Below, piece by piece: positions 7,942 through 15,517 of a stretch of DNA of 37,772 nt. The first letter of the stretch is position 1. Each line of letters begins with the position of its first letter. Below the pieces are notes generated by a model. It had not been told where the DNA came from and searched no databases. It saw nothing but the letters and a program-made list of their open reading frames with translations. Source of the DNA: Microbacteriaceae bacterium BACL25 MAG-120322-bin65 (GTDB taxonomy: Bacteria > Actinomycetota > Actinomycetes > Actinomycetales > Microbacteriaceae); the NCBI GenBank assembly GCA_001438965.1, contig LIAY01000003.1, positions 1-37,772 on the forward strand, read 5' to 3'. The position numbers and the translations under genes were made by a program.

Positions 7942-8799
7942 ATGGGTCTGTGGGAAGCAATACTGCTGGGCATCGTTCAAGGTCTCACCGAATTCCTCCC
8001 CGTCTCTTCTAGCGCGCACGTGCGCATTGTGGGGGAGTTTCTACCCAGTGCCACCGACCCCGGAGCCACCTTCACCGCAATAACCCAAATTGGCACAGAG
8101 CTTGCCGTCTTGGTCTATTTCGCGGGAAATATCGGAAACATTCTCACCGGCTGGTTTCGCTCACTAGGAAAACCTCGCTCCTGGTGGAAAACCGCCCCAG
8201 CCTCCCAGCGTCAAGATGCACGGCTTGGCTGGTTGATCATGGTGGGAACGCTCCCCATTGTTGCCGTGGGCTATTTCGGCCAGGAATACATTCGTGGCGC
8301 ATTTAGATCACTCTGGTTAGTCGCCACCGTGCTCATTGTTTTCGGGCTCATCCTGGCCGCAGCCGACTGGTGGGGCAAAAAGTCACGAGACTTGACCATC
8401 TTGAGCACACCACATGGCCTCGCCTATGGATTCGCCCAAATGCTGGCGCTCGTCCCCGGTGTTTCTCGCTCAGGCGCGACCATAGCTATGGGCCGGACCT
8501 TGGGCTATGACCGGGTATCCGCCACCCGATATTCCTTCTTACTGGCCATACCGGCAGTGCTGGGTAGTGGTTTCTATGAGCTCAACACTGCTCTTTCTAG
8601 TCCTGATACTGCAGGGCCTTTTACTCTTTTTGATACGGCAGTGGCCACCGTAATGGCCTTCATGATCGGCTGGGCTGTTATCGCTTGGCTCATGCGCTAT
8701 GTCAGCACGCGCAGTTTCCTACCCTTTGTGATTTATCGCCTAGCGTTGGGAACAGCACTGCTGGTGGCGCTTTCCACCGGAGCAATCGACCCGCTATGA
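7942..8799 (+). CDS. uppP: Undecaprenyl-diphosphatase UppP (BacA)
   Basis: This 285-residue integral membrane enzyme dephosphorylates undecaprenyl diphosphate, recycling the lipid carrier for peptidoglycan and other wall polymers. It also confers bacitracin tolerance. Diagnostic motifs are GIVQGLTEFLPVSSSAH (10-26), with the catalytic glutamate region, and VPGVSRSGAT (171-180), with the essential arginine. About eight hydrophobic segments span the length, and the size is normal. The start follows a TANNNT element at 7 nt. The stop overlaps the convergent PAC2-family gene by 6 bp. Confidence 0.96.
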   Translation: MGLWEAILLGIVQGLTEFLPVSSSAHVRIVGEFLPSATDPGATFTAITQIGTELAVLVYFAGNIGNILTGWFRSLGKPRSWWKTAPASQRQDARLGWLIMVGTLPIVAVGYFGQEYIRGAFRSLWLVATVLIVFGLILAAADWWGKKSRDLTILSTPHGLAYGFAQMLALVPGVSRSGATIAMGRTLGYDRVSATRYSFLLAIPAVLGSGFYELNTALSSPDTAGPFTLFDTAVATVMAFMIGWAVIAWLMRYVSTRSFLPFVIYRLALGTALLVALSTGAIDPL

Positions 8800-9648
8800 C
8801 TCGTTAGAACCTGGTCTGTCGGGTCGGCTTTCCAAATATTTTTCAAACTCTTGGGCAATAGCATCCCCGGAAGCTTCTGGAGCGTCAGCGGTATCTCTCG
8901 CCTGCTCTAATTGATCGATATAGGCACTCATGTCCTCGTCTTCAGCGGCAAGAACATCAATGCCTTCCTCCCATTGCACTGATTCCGCTTCTAAGGATTG
9001 TCGATCAGTCTGAATCCCCACCAACTCTTCTAACTTCTCCAATATGGCCAAAGTTGCTTTGGGGGAGGGCGAAGTGTGGACGTAGTGAGGGACATGGGCC
9101 CATAGATGCAGCGAAGGAATTCCCACCTCCGCAGCGGCTAGCGATAACACCGTTAACACTCCCACGGGACCTTCATAAGATGATTTTTCAATGTCATATT
9201 CGTCACGGATAGCCGCGTCGCCACTGGTGGCCGTAACCCGAACTGGACGAGAGTGGGGGACATCAGCCAACATGGCGCCCAAAAACACGATGCTATCTAT
9301 GCCATAGGCCAGGGCGTGATCCACCATCTGGCTGGCAAAAGAGCGCCACAACCGCGAAGGTTCTTGACCGGTCAGAACATAGGGCGAGTCAATATCACCA
9401 GAGGCCGGGCCGAAAAGGGAAACATCGGGCCATTTCACCGAGCGGACACCGTCGCTGCCCTGTTCCACCAGGGGGCGGGTGAGTTGGAAATCAAAATACT
9501 CTTCAGGATCCACATGGGTCAGGGCGCTGAGGCCACACTGGTCGACCACAATCTCGGCTGCGTGACTAGCCGCATCACCGGCGTCATTCCAACCTTCAAA
9601 AGCGACAATCAGGATTTTACTGGGGTCGCTCAAAGGGATATTGCTCAT
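8794..9648 (-). CDS. PAC2-family protein (proteasome assembly chaperone-like fold)
   Basis: This 284-residue cytoplasmic protein has the PAC2 signature near the N-terminus (KILIVAFEGWNDAGDAAS, about 11-28). Further conserved blocks are VVDQCGL, LGAMLADVPHSRPV and LHLWAHVPHYVHTSPSPKA. The C-terminal tail is acidic and Glu/Asp-rich. Actinobacterial homologues, such as mycobacterial Rv2125, sit beside the proteasome locus, which gave rise to the idea of a chaperone role. The true bacterial function is not established. Here the neighbouring proteasome genes are missing, which argues for an independent role. The start is supported by GGAGG four nt before the ATG at 9648. It diverges from the HAD phosphatase gene. 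Confidence 0.88.
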   Translation of the reverse strand: MSNIPLSDPSKILIVAFEGWNDAGDAASHAAEIVVDQCGLSALTHVDPEEYFDFQLTRPLVEQGSDGVRSVKWPDVSLFGPASGDIDSPYVLTGQEPSRLWRSFASQMVDHALAYGIDSIVFLGAMLADVPHSRPVRVTATSGDAAIRDEYDIEKSSYEGPVGVLTVLSLAAAEVGIPSLHLWAHVPHYVHTSPSPKATLAILEKLEELVGIQTDRQSLEAESVQWEEGIDVLAAEDEDMSAYIDQLEQARDTADAPEASGDAIAQEFEKYLESRPDRPGSNES

Positions 9649-9693
9649 GCATCCTCCGCTATCTCACCACTCTAGCGTCTTCCACACCACGAC

Positions 9694-9699
9694 TAGACT
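9694..9699 (+). promoter_or_regulatory. Candidate leaderless -10 element of the HAD phosphatase gene
   Basis: TAGACT ends 8 nt before the GTG at 9708, with no Shine-Dalgarno in between. The whole HAD-trmI unit is probably transcribed from here. No clear -35 hexamer. Confidence 0.45.
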
Positions 9700-9707
9700 G
9701 GCTAGTT

Positions 9708-10397
9708 GTGGGTACAACATCGATGCAGGCCGTTCTTTTCGACATGGACGGCACCATCATCGATTCTGAGCCCTATTGGATGATCGCCGAGCGGGAACTG
9801 GTCGAAAGCTTTGGCGGCACTTGGAGTGACGAGCAGGGCTATGCCCTCGTCGGTAGCGGCCTATGGAACTCCGCCGGCGTGATCAAAGCTGCGGGCGTTG
9901 AGTTAGAACTTGATGACATCGTCCACCGACTCAGCGATCGTGTCCTCGGCCAGATTGAACAAGCAGTGCCGTGGCGTCCCGGGGTTCGAGAAATCTTGAG
10001 AGAGCTCCTCTCAGCCGAAATTCCTTGTGCCTTAGTCACCATGTCTCTTCGCAAAAACGCCCAAGCACTCGCTGACGCCGTAGCGAGAGAACTAGGAGCA
10101 CCCTTTTTTCGCGCCATCGTCGCCGGCGATGATGTGACCATGCCAAAGCCCAACCCCGAGGCATACCTTTTGGGGGCACAGGCACTCGGTGTCGACATTG
10201 CCAACACCATTGCCTTAGAAGATTCCAGCTACGGCGCAGCCAGCGCATTTTCTGCCGGTGCGATCACCATCGGTATTCCTCTACACGTAGAAATACCTGA
10301 ACACATGGTTCATGAAATCTGGACTTCTCTGGATGGAAAATCCGTTGCTGATCTCGTTTCTACCTGGCAAGCGCATCGTCTAGGAGAGAACGCATGA
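9708..10397 (+). CDS. HAD-superfamily hydrolase, beta-phosphoglucomutase-like phosphatase
   Basis: This 229-residue protein has HAD motif I FDMDGT (nucleophile and acid Asp) near residues 11-16, followed by the helical cap after IDSEPYW. Motif II lies near ALVTMS, motif III is the lysine in MPKPNPEAY, and motif IV lies in IALEDSSYGAASAFSAG. This layout is subfamily IA, cap C1, typical of sugar-phosphate phosphatases and phosphoglucomutases. The substrate cannot be assigned. GTG 9708 is preferred because of the -10 element 8 nt upstream; ATG 9723 would remove five residues. The end overlaps trmI by 4 bp (ATGA), so the two are coupled. A HAD gene beside trmI and PAC2 is a conserved actinobacterial arrangement. 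Confidence 0.9.
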   Translation: MGTTSMQAVLFDMDGTIIDSEPYWMIAERELVESFGGTWSDEQGYALVGSGLWNSAGVIKAAGVELELDDIVHRLSDRVLGQIEQAVPWRPGVREILRELLSAEIPCALVTMSLRKNAQALADAVARELGAPFFRAIVAGDDVTMPKPNPEAYLLGAQALGVDIANTIALEDSSYGAASAFSAGAITIGIPLHVEIPEHMVHEIWTSLDGKSVADLVSTWQAHRLGENA

Positions 10398-11383
10398 CCC
10401 CCCGAAGAGGCGTTTTTGTGGTGGGCGATCATGTGCAACTGCGTGGCCCTAGAGGCAATTTGCACACCATTACGTTGGAGGAAAACGGCAGTTTTCACAC
10501 CCACAAGGGCGTTCTTTCCCACAATAATCTCCTGGGCCAACCTGAAGGTTCGGTAGTGAACACCGATAACGGTGTTAGCTATCTCGCGCTGCGGCCGCTA
10601 TTGGGCGATTTTGTGCTCTCCATGTCCCGTGGTGCTGCGATTATCTACCCCAAAGACGCTGCCCACATTGTCTCGGTAGCCGACATCGCACCGGGTCACC
10701 GAGTCCTGGAGGCCGGCGTGGGTTCCGGTGCTCTGACGTTGTCTATCTTGCGCGCCATTGGTGACACCGGTTCCTTGGTGTCCATTGAGCGCCGTGAAGA
10801 GTTTGCCGATATTGCTAAAGCCAACGTCGCCATCTTCATGGGCGAACTGCCCACGCAGTGGGAGTGCCAGGTGGGGGATTTCCAAGACCGTGCTCTGGAA
10901 TTAGTTGCCCACAGTGTCGACCGAGTGGTGCTGGACATGCTCGCACCGTGGGAATGCGTTGACGCGCTGTGCCACGCGTTGATTCCTGGCGGGGTCGTGG
11001 CTGTTTATGTGGCCACTGTCACGCAACTCTCCCGGGTTGTGGAAGCAATTCGGGCATCGGGACGATTTACTAATCCTGAATCTCAAGAAGTACTCATTCG
11101 CCCCTGGCATGTTGAAGGCCTCGCCGTTCGACCAGAGCACCGCATGATCGGCCATACCGGCTTTGTGATGACCGCTCGCCTAGTTGCTCCCGGGGTTGAG
11201 GTTCCGGCCACCAAACGCCACCACAAGAAGCCTGAATATTCGAGTGAAGATGTTGAAGCTTGGACGCCTGGAGCTACCGGTCAGCGCCAAGCCAGCGATA
11301 AAAAGCTTCGTAAAACTCTTCGCCTAGCGCAGGAACGAGTTGAGAAGTCGCGCAGCGACGAAGCCTCAGATGGCGCTCAGTAG
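10394..11383 (+). CDS. trmI: tRNA (adenine-58-N1)-methyltransferase TrmI
   Basis: This 329-residue SAM-dependent enzyme methylates A58 in the T-loop of tRNAs. It has an N-terminal beta-barrel-like domain and the family block IIYPKDAAHIV (83-93). The Rossmann motif is VLEAGVGSGALTLS (104-117), with an acidic SIERREE ribose-binding strand and VVLDMLAPWE as motif IV. The C-terminal tail is charged and lysine-rich, as in other actinobacterial members. Mycobacterial homologue Rv2118c is directly upstream of the ARC/Mpa-Dop-Pup-proteasome genes. Here the next gene is an FKBP-like protein instead. The gene starts within the HAD stop codon (ATGA overlap). Confidence 0.95.
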   Translation: MTPRRGVFVVGDHVQLRGPRGNLHTITLEENGSFHTHKGVLSHNNLLGQPEGSVVNTDNGVSYLALRPLLGDFVLSMSRGAAIIYPKDAAHIVSVADIAPGHRVLEAGVGSGALTLSILRAIGDTGSLVSIERREEFADIAKANVAIFMGELPTQWECQVGDFQDRALELVAHSVDRVVLDMLAPWECVDALCHALIPGGVVAVYVATVTQLSRVVEAIRASGRFTNPESQEVLIRPWHVEGLAVRPEHRMIGHTGFVMTARLVAPGVEVPATKRHHKKPEYSSEDVEAWTPGATGQRQASDKKLRKTLRLAQERVEKSRSDEASDGAQ

Positions 11384-11386
11384 ACT
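11381..11386 (+). promoter_or_regulatory. Candidate leaderless -10 element of the FKBP-like gene
   Basis: TAGACT overlaps the trmI stop codon and ends exactly 7 nt before ATG 11394. This suggests an independent start for the downstream gene. AGGGG is also present but only 3 nt from the ATG, too close for normal Shine-Dalgarno use. Confidence 0.45.
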
Positions 11387-11393
11387 AGGGGTT

Positions 11394-12386
11394 ATGCCTC
11401 AGTTATCTCTGCCGAAGTTGTTGGTCATCGCTGCCGTTGTTGTTGCCGGCGGGGCAGCCATCGGTGTTACCGCCGTGAGCGCACTTGATGCCAACTCCGC
11501 GTGTGACTATCCCGTTTCGCCCGGTGGTGCCTCGGCCTTGGTTTCCGCGATCGTCAACCCCGAAGCAATGTCGGAAGTGGCTTTTCCTACCCCTCTGATC
11601 ACCACCGGTCAAGAAATGAGCGTCGTGTTTCCCGGCGAGGGTGAACAGGCACAGCAGGGCGATGCCATTGACTTTGATGTCAGTGTTTTTGTCGGTTCAG
11701 ATGGTCAGTTTCTCACCGGGTCCAGCTATGACCCAGCAAATCCCGTGCGACGGGTGATTGATAACACTGGGGACGACTTTTTTGCTTCTGTGTTGGAATG
11801 TCAGCGCCCGGGAGCGCAGGTTGTGATGACCTCACCAATTGTTGAAGTTTTTGGTTCCATCGAAGGCGATGACTACGTCTCGAACGACTCCACGATTGTC
11901 TTGGTTATCGATGTGCACCAGACATACCCTTCGCGTGCCGAAGGGTCACCCCGTCTTCCTCAATCAGGGATGCCCACGGTGGTACAAGCTCCCAGTGGTG
12001 AGCATGGGCTTAGTTTCCCTAATGCCCCCATCCCCACCGAGTTGCGTGTTTCTGTCTTAAAACAAGGCAGTGGGCCTCTGCTTGCCGATGGTGATGTGAT
12101 GGTCGCGAATTTGACTGCAGCAGTGTGGAACACCCGCACCATATTTTTCAGCAGTTTTGATATCGGTGTTCCGCTGGCGCTTCTGGTCACCGATAAGAGC
12201 CAGTCCGCCAGCGGCGAAGGTATTGTGGCGGGCCTCGCCCAGGCTCTGATTGGCCAAAGTGTGGGCTCGCAAATCCTCATTTCGGTGCCACCTGAGTTGG
12301 GCTATGCGCCAGGTACTGCCCCAGCGGGCGTGAGCGATGGTTCCACCCTGGTCTATGTGATCGACATTCTGGGTCTGGGCAGCTAA
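11394..12386 (+). CDS. Membrane-anchored FKBP-type peptidyl-prolyl isomerase-like protein
   Basis: About 330 residues from ATG 11394; an earlier in-frame ATG lies inside trmI and is not used. A hydrophobic segment (residues 5-29) is a signal anchor or signal peptide, placing the protein outside the membrane. Cys35 lacks a normal lipobox. The C-terminal 110 residues are FKBP-like: GQSVGSQILISVPPELGYAP and STLVYVIDILGLG match conserved strands. The first half looks like a second, degenerate FKBP domain. The active-site FDSS of canonical FKBPs reads FFSSF here, and other aromatic positions differ, so isomerase activity may be weak and a chaperone role possible. It lies where many actinobacteria carry pupylation genes. 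Confidence 0.82.
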   Translation: MPQLSLPKLLVIAAVVVAGGAAIGVTAVSALDANSACDYPVSPGGASALVSAIVNPEAMSEVAFPTPLITTGQEMSVVFPGEGEQAQQGDAIDFDVSVFVGSDGQFLTGSSYDPANPVRRVIDNTGDDFFASVLECQRPGAQVVMTSPIVEVFGSIEGDDYVSNDSTIVLVIDVHQTYPSRAEGSPRLPQSGMPTVVQAPSGEHGLSFPNAPIPTELRVSVLKQGSGPLLADGDVMVANLTAAVWNTRTIFFSSFDIGVPLALLVTDKSQSASGEGIVAGLAQALIGQSVGSQILISVPPELGYAPGTAPAGVSDGSTLVYVIDILGLGS

Positions 12387-12409
12387 GCGCTCCTGATTGC
12401 TAAACCTTC

Positions 12410-12415
12410 TAGGAT
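12410..12415 (+). promoter_or_regulatory. Candidate leaderless -10 element of pafB
   Basis: TAGGAT ends 6 nt before GTG 12422, with no Shine-Dalgarno between them. It sits 23 nt after the FKBP-like stop codon, so pafB-pafC may have its own promoter. Confidence 0.42.
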
Positions 12416-12421
12416 GAGCGT

Positions 12422-13408
12422 GTGAGTGGGCCATCCAGTGCAGTAAACCCCGAAGATCGGCTTTTTCACCTGATTTTGGCGTTAATGTCGAGCTCCTATG
12501 GGCTAACCAAAGACCAGATTCTCTCCACCGTGCGCGGGTATCGCGAAGATACCGAAGGTGGAATGGCACGCGAGAGCATCGAACGACGCTTTGAGCGTGA
12601 CAAAGATTCCCTCAGAAGCCTTGGCATTCCCCTCGAGGCCACGATTCCTCCTGAAGACGACGGGAACAACAAGAACACCCTGTATCGGATCCCCAAGGGC
12701 GCCTACGACCTGCCCGACGATATTGAATTTAGTGCGCGCGATATCGCACTGCTTAACCTTGCCGCAGCGGTGTGGCGCGAAGGCACACTGTCCAAGGACG
12801 CACGCATTGCTCAGATGAAACTGGCTTCCTTTGGCATCACCGTCGATGAGCGACTGGTGGGTTTTGCCCCGGTGATCAGCACCCGGGATCCCTCTTTGCA
12901 GGCTCTTCGCGATGCTATTGACCAGGGTGTGACGGTGAGCTTTAGCTACCTCAAGCCTGGTGATACCACCGCGTCCAAACGCACCGTCTCACCCCAGGCT
13001 TTGGTGAATCACGAAGGCCGCTGGCACCTCTATAGCCATGAAGCCTCTAGTGGCAAACATAAGACGTTCTTACTTCGACGCATCGTTTCAGGCGTTGCCC
13101 TTCACACCGAGCCAGCCGTCGAGGCCATCGCTGGCGTAGCAGATCAGGCGCTAGCTGATTTAGAAAAGCTCTATCAAACCCAGCACGCCCTTATTGAGGT
13201 CACTTCCGGCAGTGACGCCTGGAGCGTGCTCACCCAACGCCGGGGCACAACCGCGGAGGGATCACACCTTCTTGTCCACTACACGGATGCCGATATTTTT
13301 GCCGAAGAGCTGTGTTCGTATGGTGATGACGTCATGGTTCTAGAACCCGAGGCCTTGCGCACCCAAGTGATAGCCCACCTGACAGGCCTGGTGGGCGCAC
13401 ATGGCTAA
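12422..13408 (+). CDS. pafB: PafB, WYL-domain DNA-damage transcription activator subunit
   Basis: This 328-residue regulator has an N-terminal winged helix-turn-helix (about residues 10-75, from RLFHLILALMSS). A WYL domain follows from about 165, with VSFSYLKPGD, SPQALVNHEGRWHLYSH and FLLRRIVSG; the WYL core here reads WHL. PafB pairs with PafC to activate the LexA-independent DNA-damage regulon, including recA in mycobacteria. The WYL domain is thought to sense a nucleic-acid signal. The GTG start overlaps pafC by 8 nt at the other end, so the subunits are co-translated. The usual upstream pafA ligase gene is absent. The pair plus the tatA-tatC-helY context makes the name secure. Confidence 0.93.
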   Translation: MSGPSSAVNPEDRLFHLILALMSSSYGLTKDQILSTVRGYREDTEGGMARESIERRFERDKDSLRSLGIPLEATIPPEDDGNNKNTLYRIPKGAYDLPDDIEFSARDIALLNLAAAVWREGTLSKDARIAQMKLASFGITVDERLVGFAPVISTRDPSLQALRDAIDQGVTVSFSYLKPGDTTASKRTVSPQALVNHEGRWHLYSHEASSGKHKTFLLRRIVSGVALHTEPAVEAIAGVADQALADLEKLYQTQHALIEVTSGSDAWSVLTQRRGTTAEGSHLLVHYTDADIFAEELCSYGDDVMVLEPEALRTQVIAHLTGLVGAHG

Positions 13409-14408
13409 GAAGACCTCTCAACCCGGCGCCGTTCGACCCAGCGCCACGGACAACTTGTTGTTGTTGCTCGCCCTTGTTCCCTATGTGCTCGACCGGGGTG
13501 AGGTCAGCGCTGCCCAAGCGGCCACCCAGTTTGGGCGCAGCGAAGCCGACATTGTCAAAGCGATTGAACTCATCGCGTGCGCGGGTATCCCTGGCGATAG
13601 CGAGGCTTATTCCCACCTTGATTTGTTCGATATTGATTGGGATTTGTGGGAACAAGACCGGGTCATTACTTTTTGGAACACGGTTGCTATTGACCACCAA
13701 CCTCGCTTTAGTGCCAGGGAAGCTTCCGCATTATTAGCAGGCTTGCAGTATTTGGCCACCCACCCGTCTTATGCACCACGCAGTGAAGTTGATGAAGTTA
13801 TGGCCAAACTGCGCCAAGGGGCAGGGACAGGTCCAGCCGATCGCATTGCGGTGCGCTCTGATGCGGTCGAGAGCCACTTGAGCGTGATTGGCGACGCCAT
13901 TAGCAACAAGGTGGGCATCACCATGACCTACCACAACAAACGTGGCGAGTCAGGGCAAAGAACCATCGACCCGCTGGTTGTGGAGTCACGCGATACCCAG
14001 TGGTACGTCCGAGGCTGGTGCCATAGCCGGCAAGCGCTTCGGACTTTCCGGGTGGACCACATGGAAAATGTTGCCGTAACAGATATCGCCCAGGGTGATC
14101 ATCAATCGCTTATTGAAGACATCTCAAGCGAACTATTTGAACCATCTTCTGATGACATCAGCGTGACCATCGAATGCTCTCGTGGCGCGTTACCGCTGAT
14201 CGCTGATTATCTGCCCCGAGGGGTTGCCCCCGCAGCCCAGGGCGATCCACTGCGACTAGAGATCCCTTTTGCTCACTACGGCTCACTGACGCACTTTGTG
14301 GCGGCACACCCGGGACGGGTCCGAGTCCTTGGTCCCAAATCTGCCTGTGTGGCCGTGCACGATTTCGCCCAGAAGGCGCTGAGTCGTTATGACCCCATTC
14401 GCCACTAG
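13401..14408 (+). CDS. pafC: PafC, WYL-domain DNA-damage transcription activator subunit
   Basis: This 335-residue partner of PafB has the same architecture: an N-terminal winged helix (NLLLLLALVPYVLDRGEV near 16-33) and a WYL domain. The WYL core is intact (DTQWYVRGWCHSRQALRTFR), and a C-terminal extension domain ends in AHPGRVRVLGP. Subunit arrangement differs among actinobacteria: separate genes here, fused in some. The ATG at 13401 lies inside the pafB reading frame (8-nt overlap), giving stoichiometric expression. PafBC acts at promoters of the TGTCRGTG-N8-TAnnnT type, and one such motif lies upstream of the mutasome operon in this same window. Confidence 0.93.
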   Translation: MAKKTSQPGAVRPSATDNLLLLLALVPYVLDRGEVSAAQAATQFGRSEADIVKAIELIACAGIPGDSEAYSHLDLFDIDWDLWEQDRVITFWNTVAIDHQPRFSAREASALLAGLQYLATHPSYAPRSEVDEVMAKLRQGAGTGPADRIAVRSDAVESHLSVIGDAISNKVGITMTYHNKRGESGQRTIDPLVVESRDTQWYVRGWCHSRQALRTFRVDHMENVAVTDIAQGDHQSLIEDISSELFEPSSDDISVTIECSRGALPLIADYLPRGVAPAAQGDPLRLEIPFAHYGSLTHFVAAHPGRVRVLGPKSACVAVHDFAQKALSRYDPIRH

Positions 14409-14497
14409 AAGGCAACTGTTCGTTACTCACTGCCCACTACGCTCAAGTCCTCGGTGATACACTCTCACTACGTTGTAGGGACCAGGAAAGGTTGGCA

Positions 14498-14701
14498 ATG
14501 TCAGGAAACCTCGGTGGATGGACAGGACTGATTGTCCTCGTTGTTGTCTTGCTTCTTTTTGGTGCTCCAAAATTACCGGCACTGGCAAAGAGCTTGGGAC
14601 AGTCTTTGAAGATTTTCAAGAGCGAAGTGCGACCTACTGATTCCAAGGACCAGGAAGAGTCCTCGTCGAAATCTAAAGACCAAGACTCTTCTAGCGCCTA
14701 G
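14498..14701 (+). CDS. tatA: TatA, Sec-independent (twin-arginine) translocase subunit
   Basis: A 67-residue protein with one N-terminal membrane helix (TGLIVLVVVLLLFG). A conserved hinge and amphipathic helix follow (APKLPALAKSLGQSLKIFKSEV), then a charged Ser/Glu/Lys-rich cytoplasmic tail. TatA oligomers form the passage for folded proteins in the Tat system. ATG 14498 is preferred over TTG 14492 because GGAAAGG lies about 7 nt before it. An 89-nt gap after pafC may contain a separate promoter, but nothing decisive is visible. tatC follows after 2 nt. Confidence 0.95.
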   Translation: MSGNLGGWTGLIVLVVVLLLFGAPKLPALAKSLGQSLKIFKSEVRPTDSKDQEESSSKSKDQDSSSA

Positions 14702-14703
14702 CC

Positions 14704-15504
14704 GTGGCTCGCTCACGCCGCCCCGAAGTGCGCGGGCGGATGTCGCTGGGAGAGCACCTGCTTGAACTGCGTCGTCGACTGGGGTTCATTGGACTTTCGA
14801 TTGTTCTTGCCGCTGTGGCTGGCTGGTTTCTCGCAGATCCGGTTTGGGATGCGCTGAGCGCTCCGGTATTAGAGATTGCTCTGGAGCGCGACCGTAATGC
14901 GGAAATCAATTACACCTCCGTTACTGAAGCCTTCGACACCAAAATTGCCATTGCCATGGTGTTGGGTATCGTTCTAGCTGCACCCGTGTGGCTGTATCAA
15001 ATCTGGGCCTACTTTGTGCCCGCCCTGATGCGCAAAGAGCGCCGCTATGCATTGGGTTTTCTCTGCGCAGCGGTTCCGCTGTTTTTTGCTGGTGTTGCCA
15101 TGGGCTGGTGGGTGTTACCCAACATTGTTGTGTTACTCACAGGCTTCGCCCCTGAACAGTCCTCAACCCTTCTCACCGCAAAAGTTTATTTAGACTTCGC
15201 CCTGAAGCTGGTCCTCGCAATCGGCGTGGGGTTCGTACTACCCGTCTTTCTTGTTCTACTCAATTTCATTGGGGTCATTAGCGCCCACAGCATCATCCAT
15301 GGCTGGCGCTGGGCCATCGTGGTCATCTCCGTGTTTACCGCGCTCGCCACTCCGGCAGCCGATGTTGTGTCGATGGTGATCCTCGCTATTCCGATGATTG
15401 TGCTCTACTTCTTGGCGGCTGGTATCGCCTGGCTACACGATCGCCGGGCTAGCAAAAAAGCCGCCAACGAGATGGCCACCACTGATATTTCCGCCACCGA
15501 CTAG
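14704..15504 (+). CDS. tatC: TatC, twin-arginine translocase receptor subunit
   Basis: This 266-residue polytopic membrane protein recognises the twin-arginine signal peptide. Hallmarks are the N-terminal SLGEHLLELRRRL (14-26), with the conserved glutamate, and a conserved loop around LYQIWAYFVPALMRKERRYA. Six hydrophobic segments follow the family pattern. The GTG at 14704 follows the tatA stop by 2 nt, with no Shine-Dalgarno. ATG 14740 is an alternative that still keeps the conserved N-terminus. Coupling with tatA is likely. No tatB is in the window. Confidence 0.95.
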   Translation: MARSRRPEVRGRMSLGEHLLELRRRLGFIGLSIVLAAVAGWFLADPVWDALSAPVLEIALERDRNAEINYTSVTEAFDTKIAIAMVLGIVLAAPVWLYQIWAYFVPALMRKERRYALGFLCAAVPLFFAGVAMGWWVLPNIVVLLTGFAPEQSSTLLTAKVYLDFALKLVLAIGVGFVLPVFLVLLNFIGVISAHSIIHGWRWAIVVISVFTALATPAADVVSMVILAIPMIVLYFLAAGIAWLHDRRASKKAANEMATTDISATD

Positions 15505-15517
15505 TCTCAGTGGAGAC

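Noticed and set aside
15398-15517. Longer helY start inside tatC
   Set aside because: It would overlap tatC by over 100 nt and adds a sequence unlike helicases; ATG 15518 has a GGAG site.
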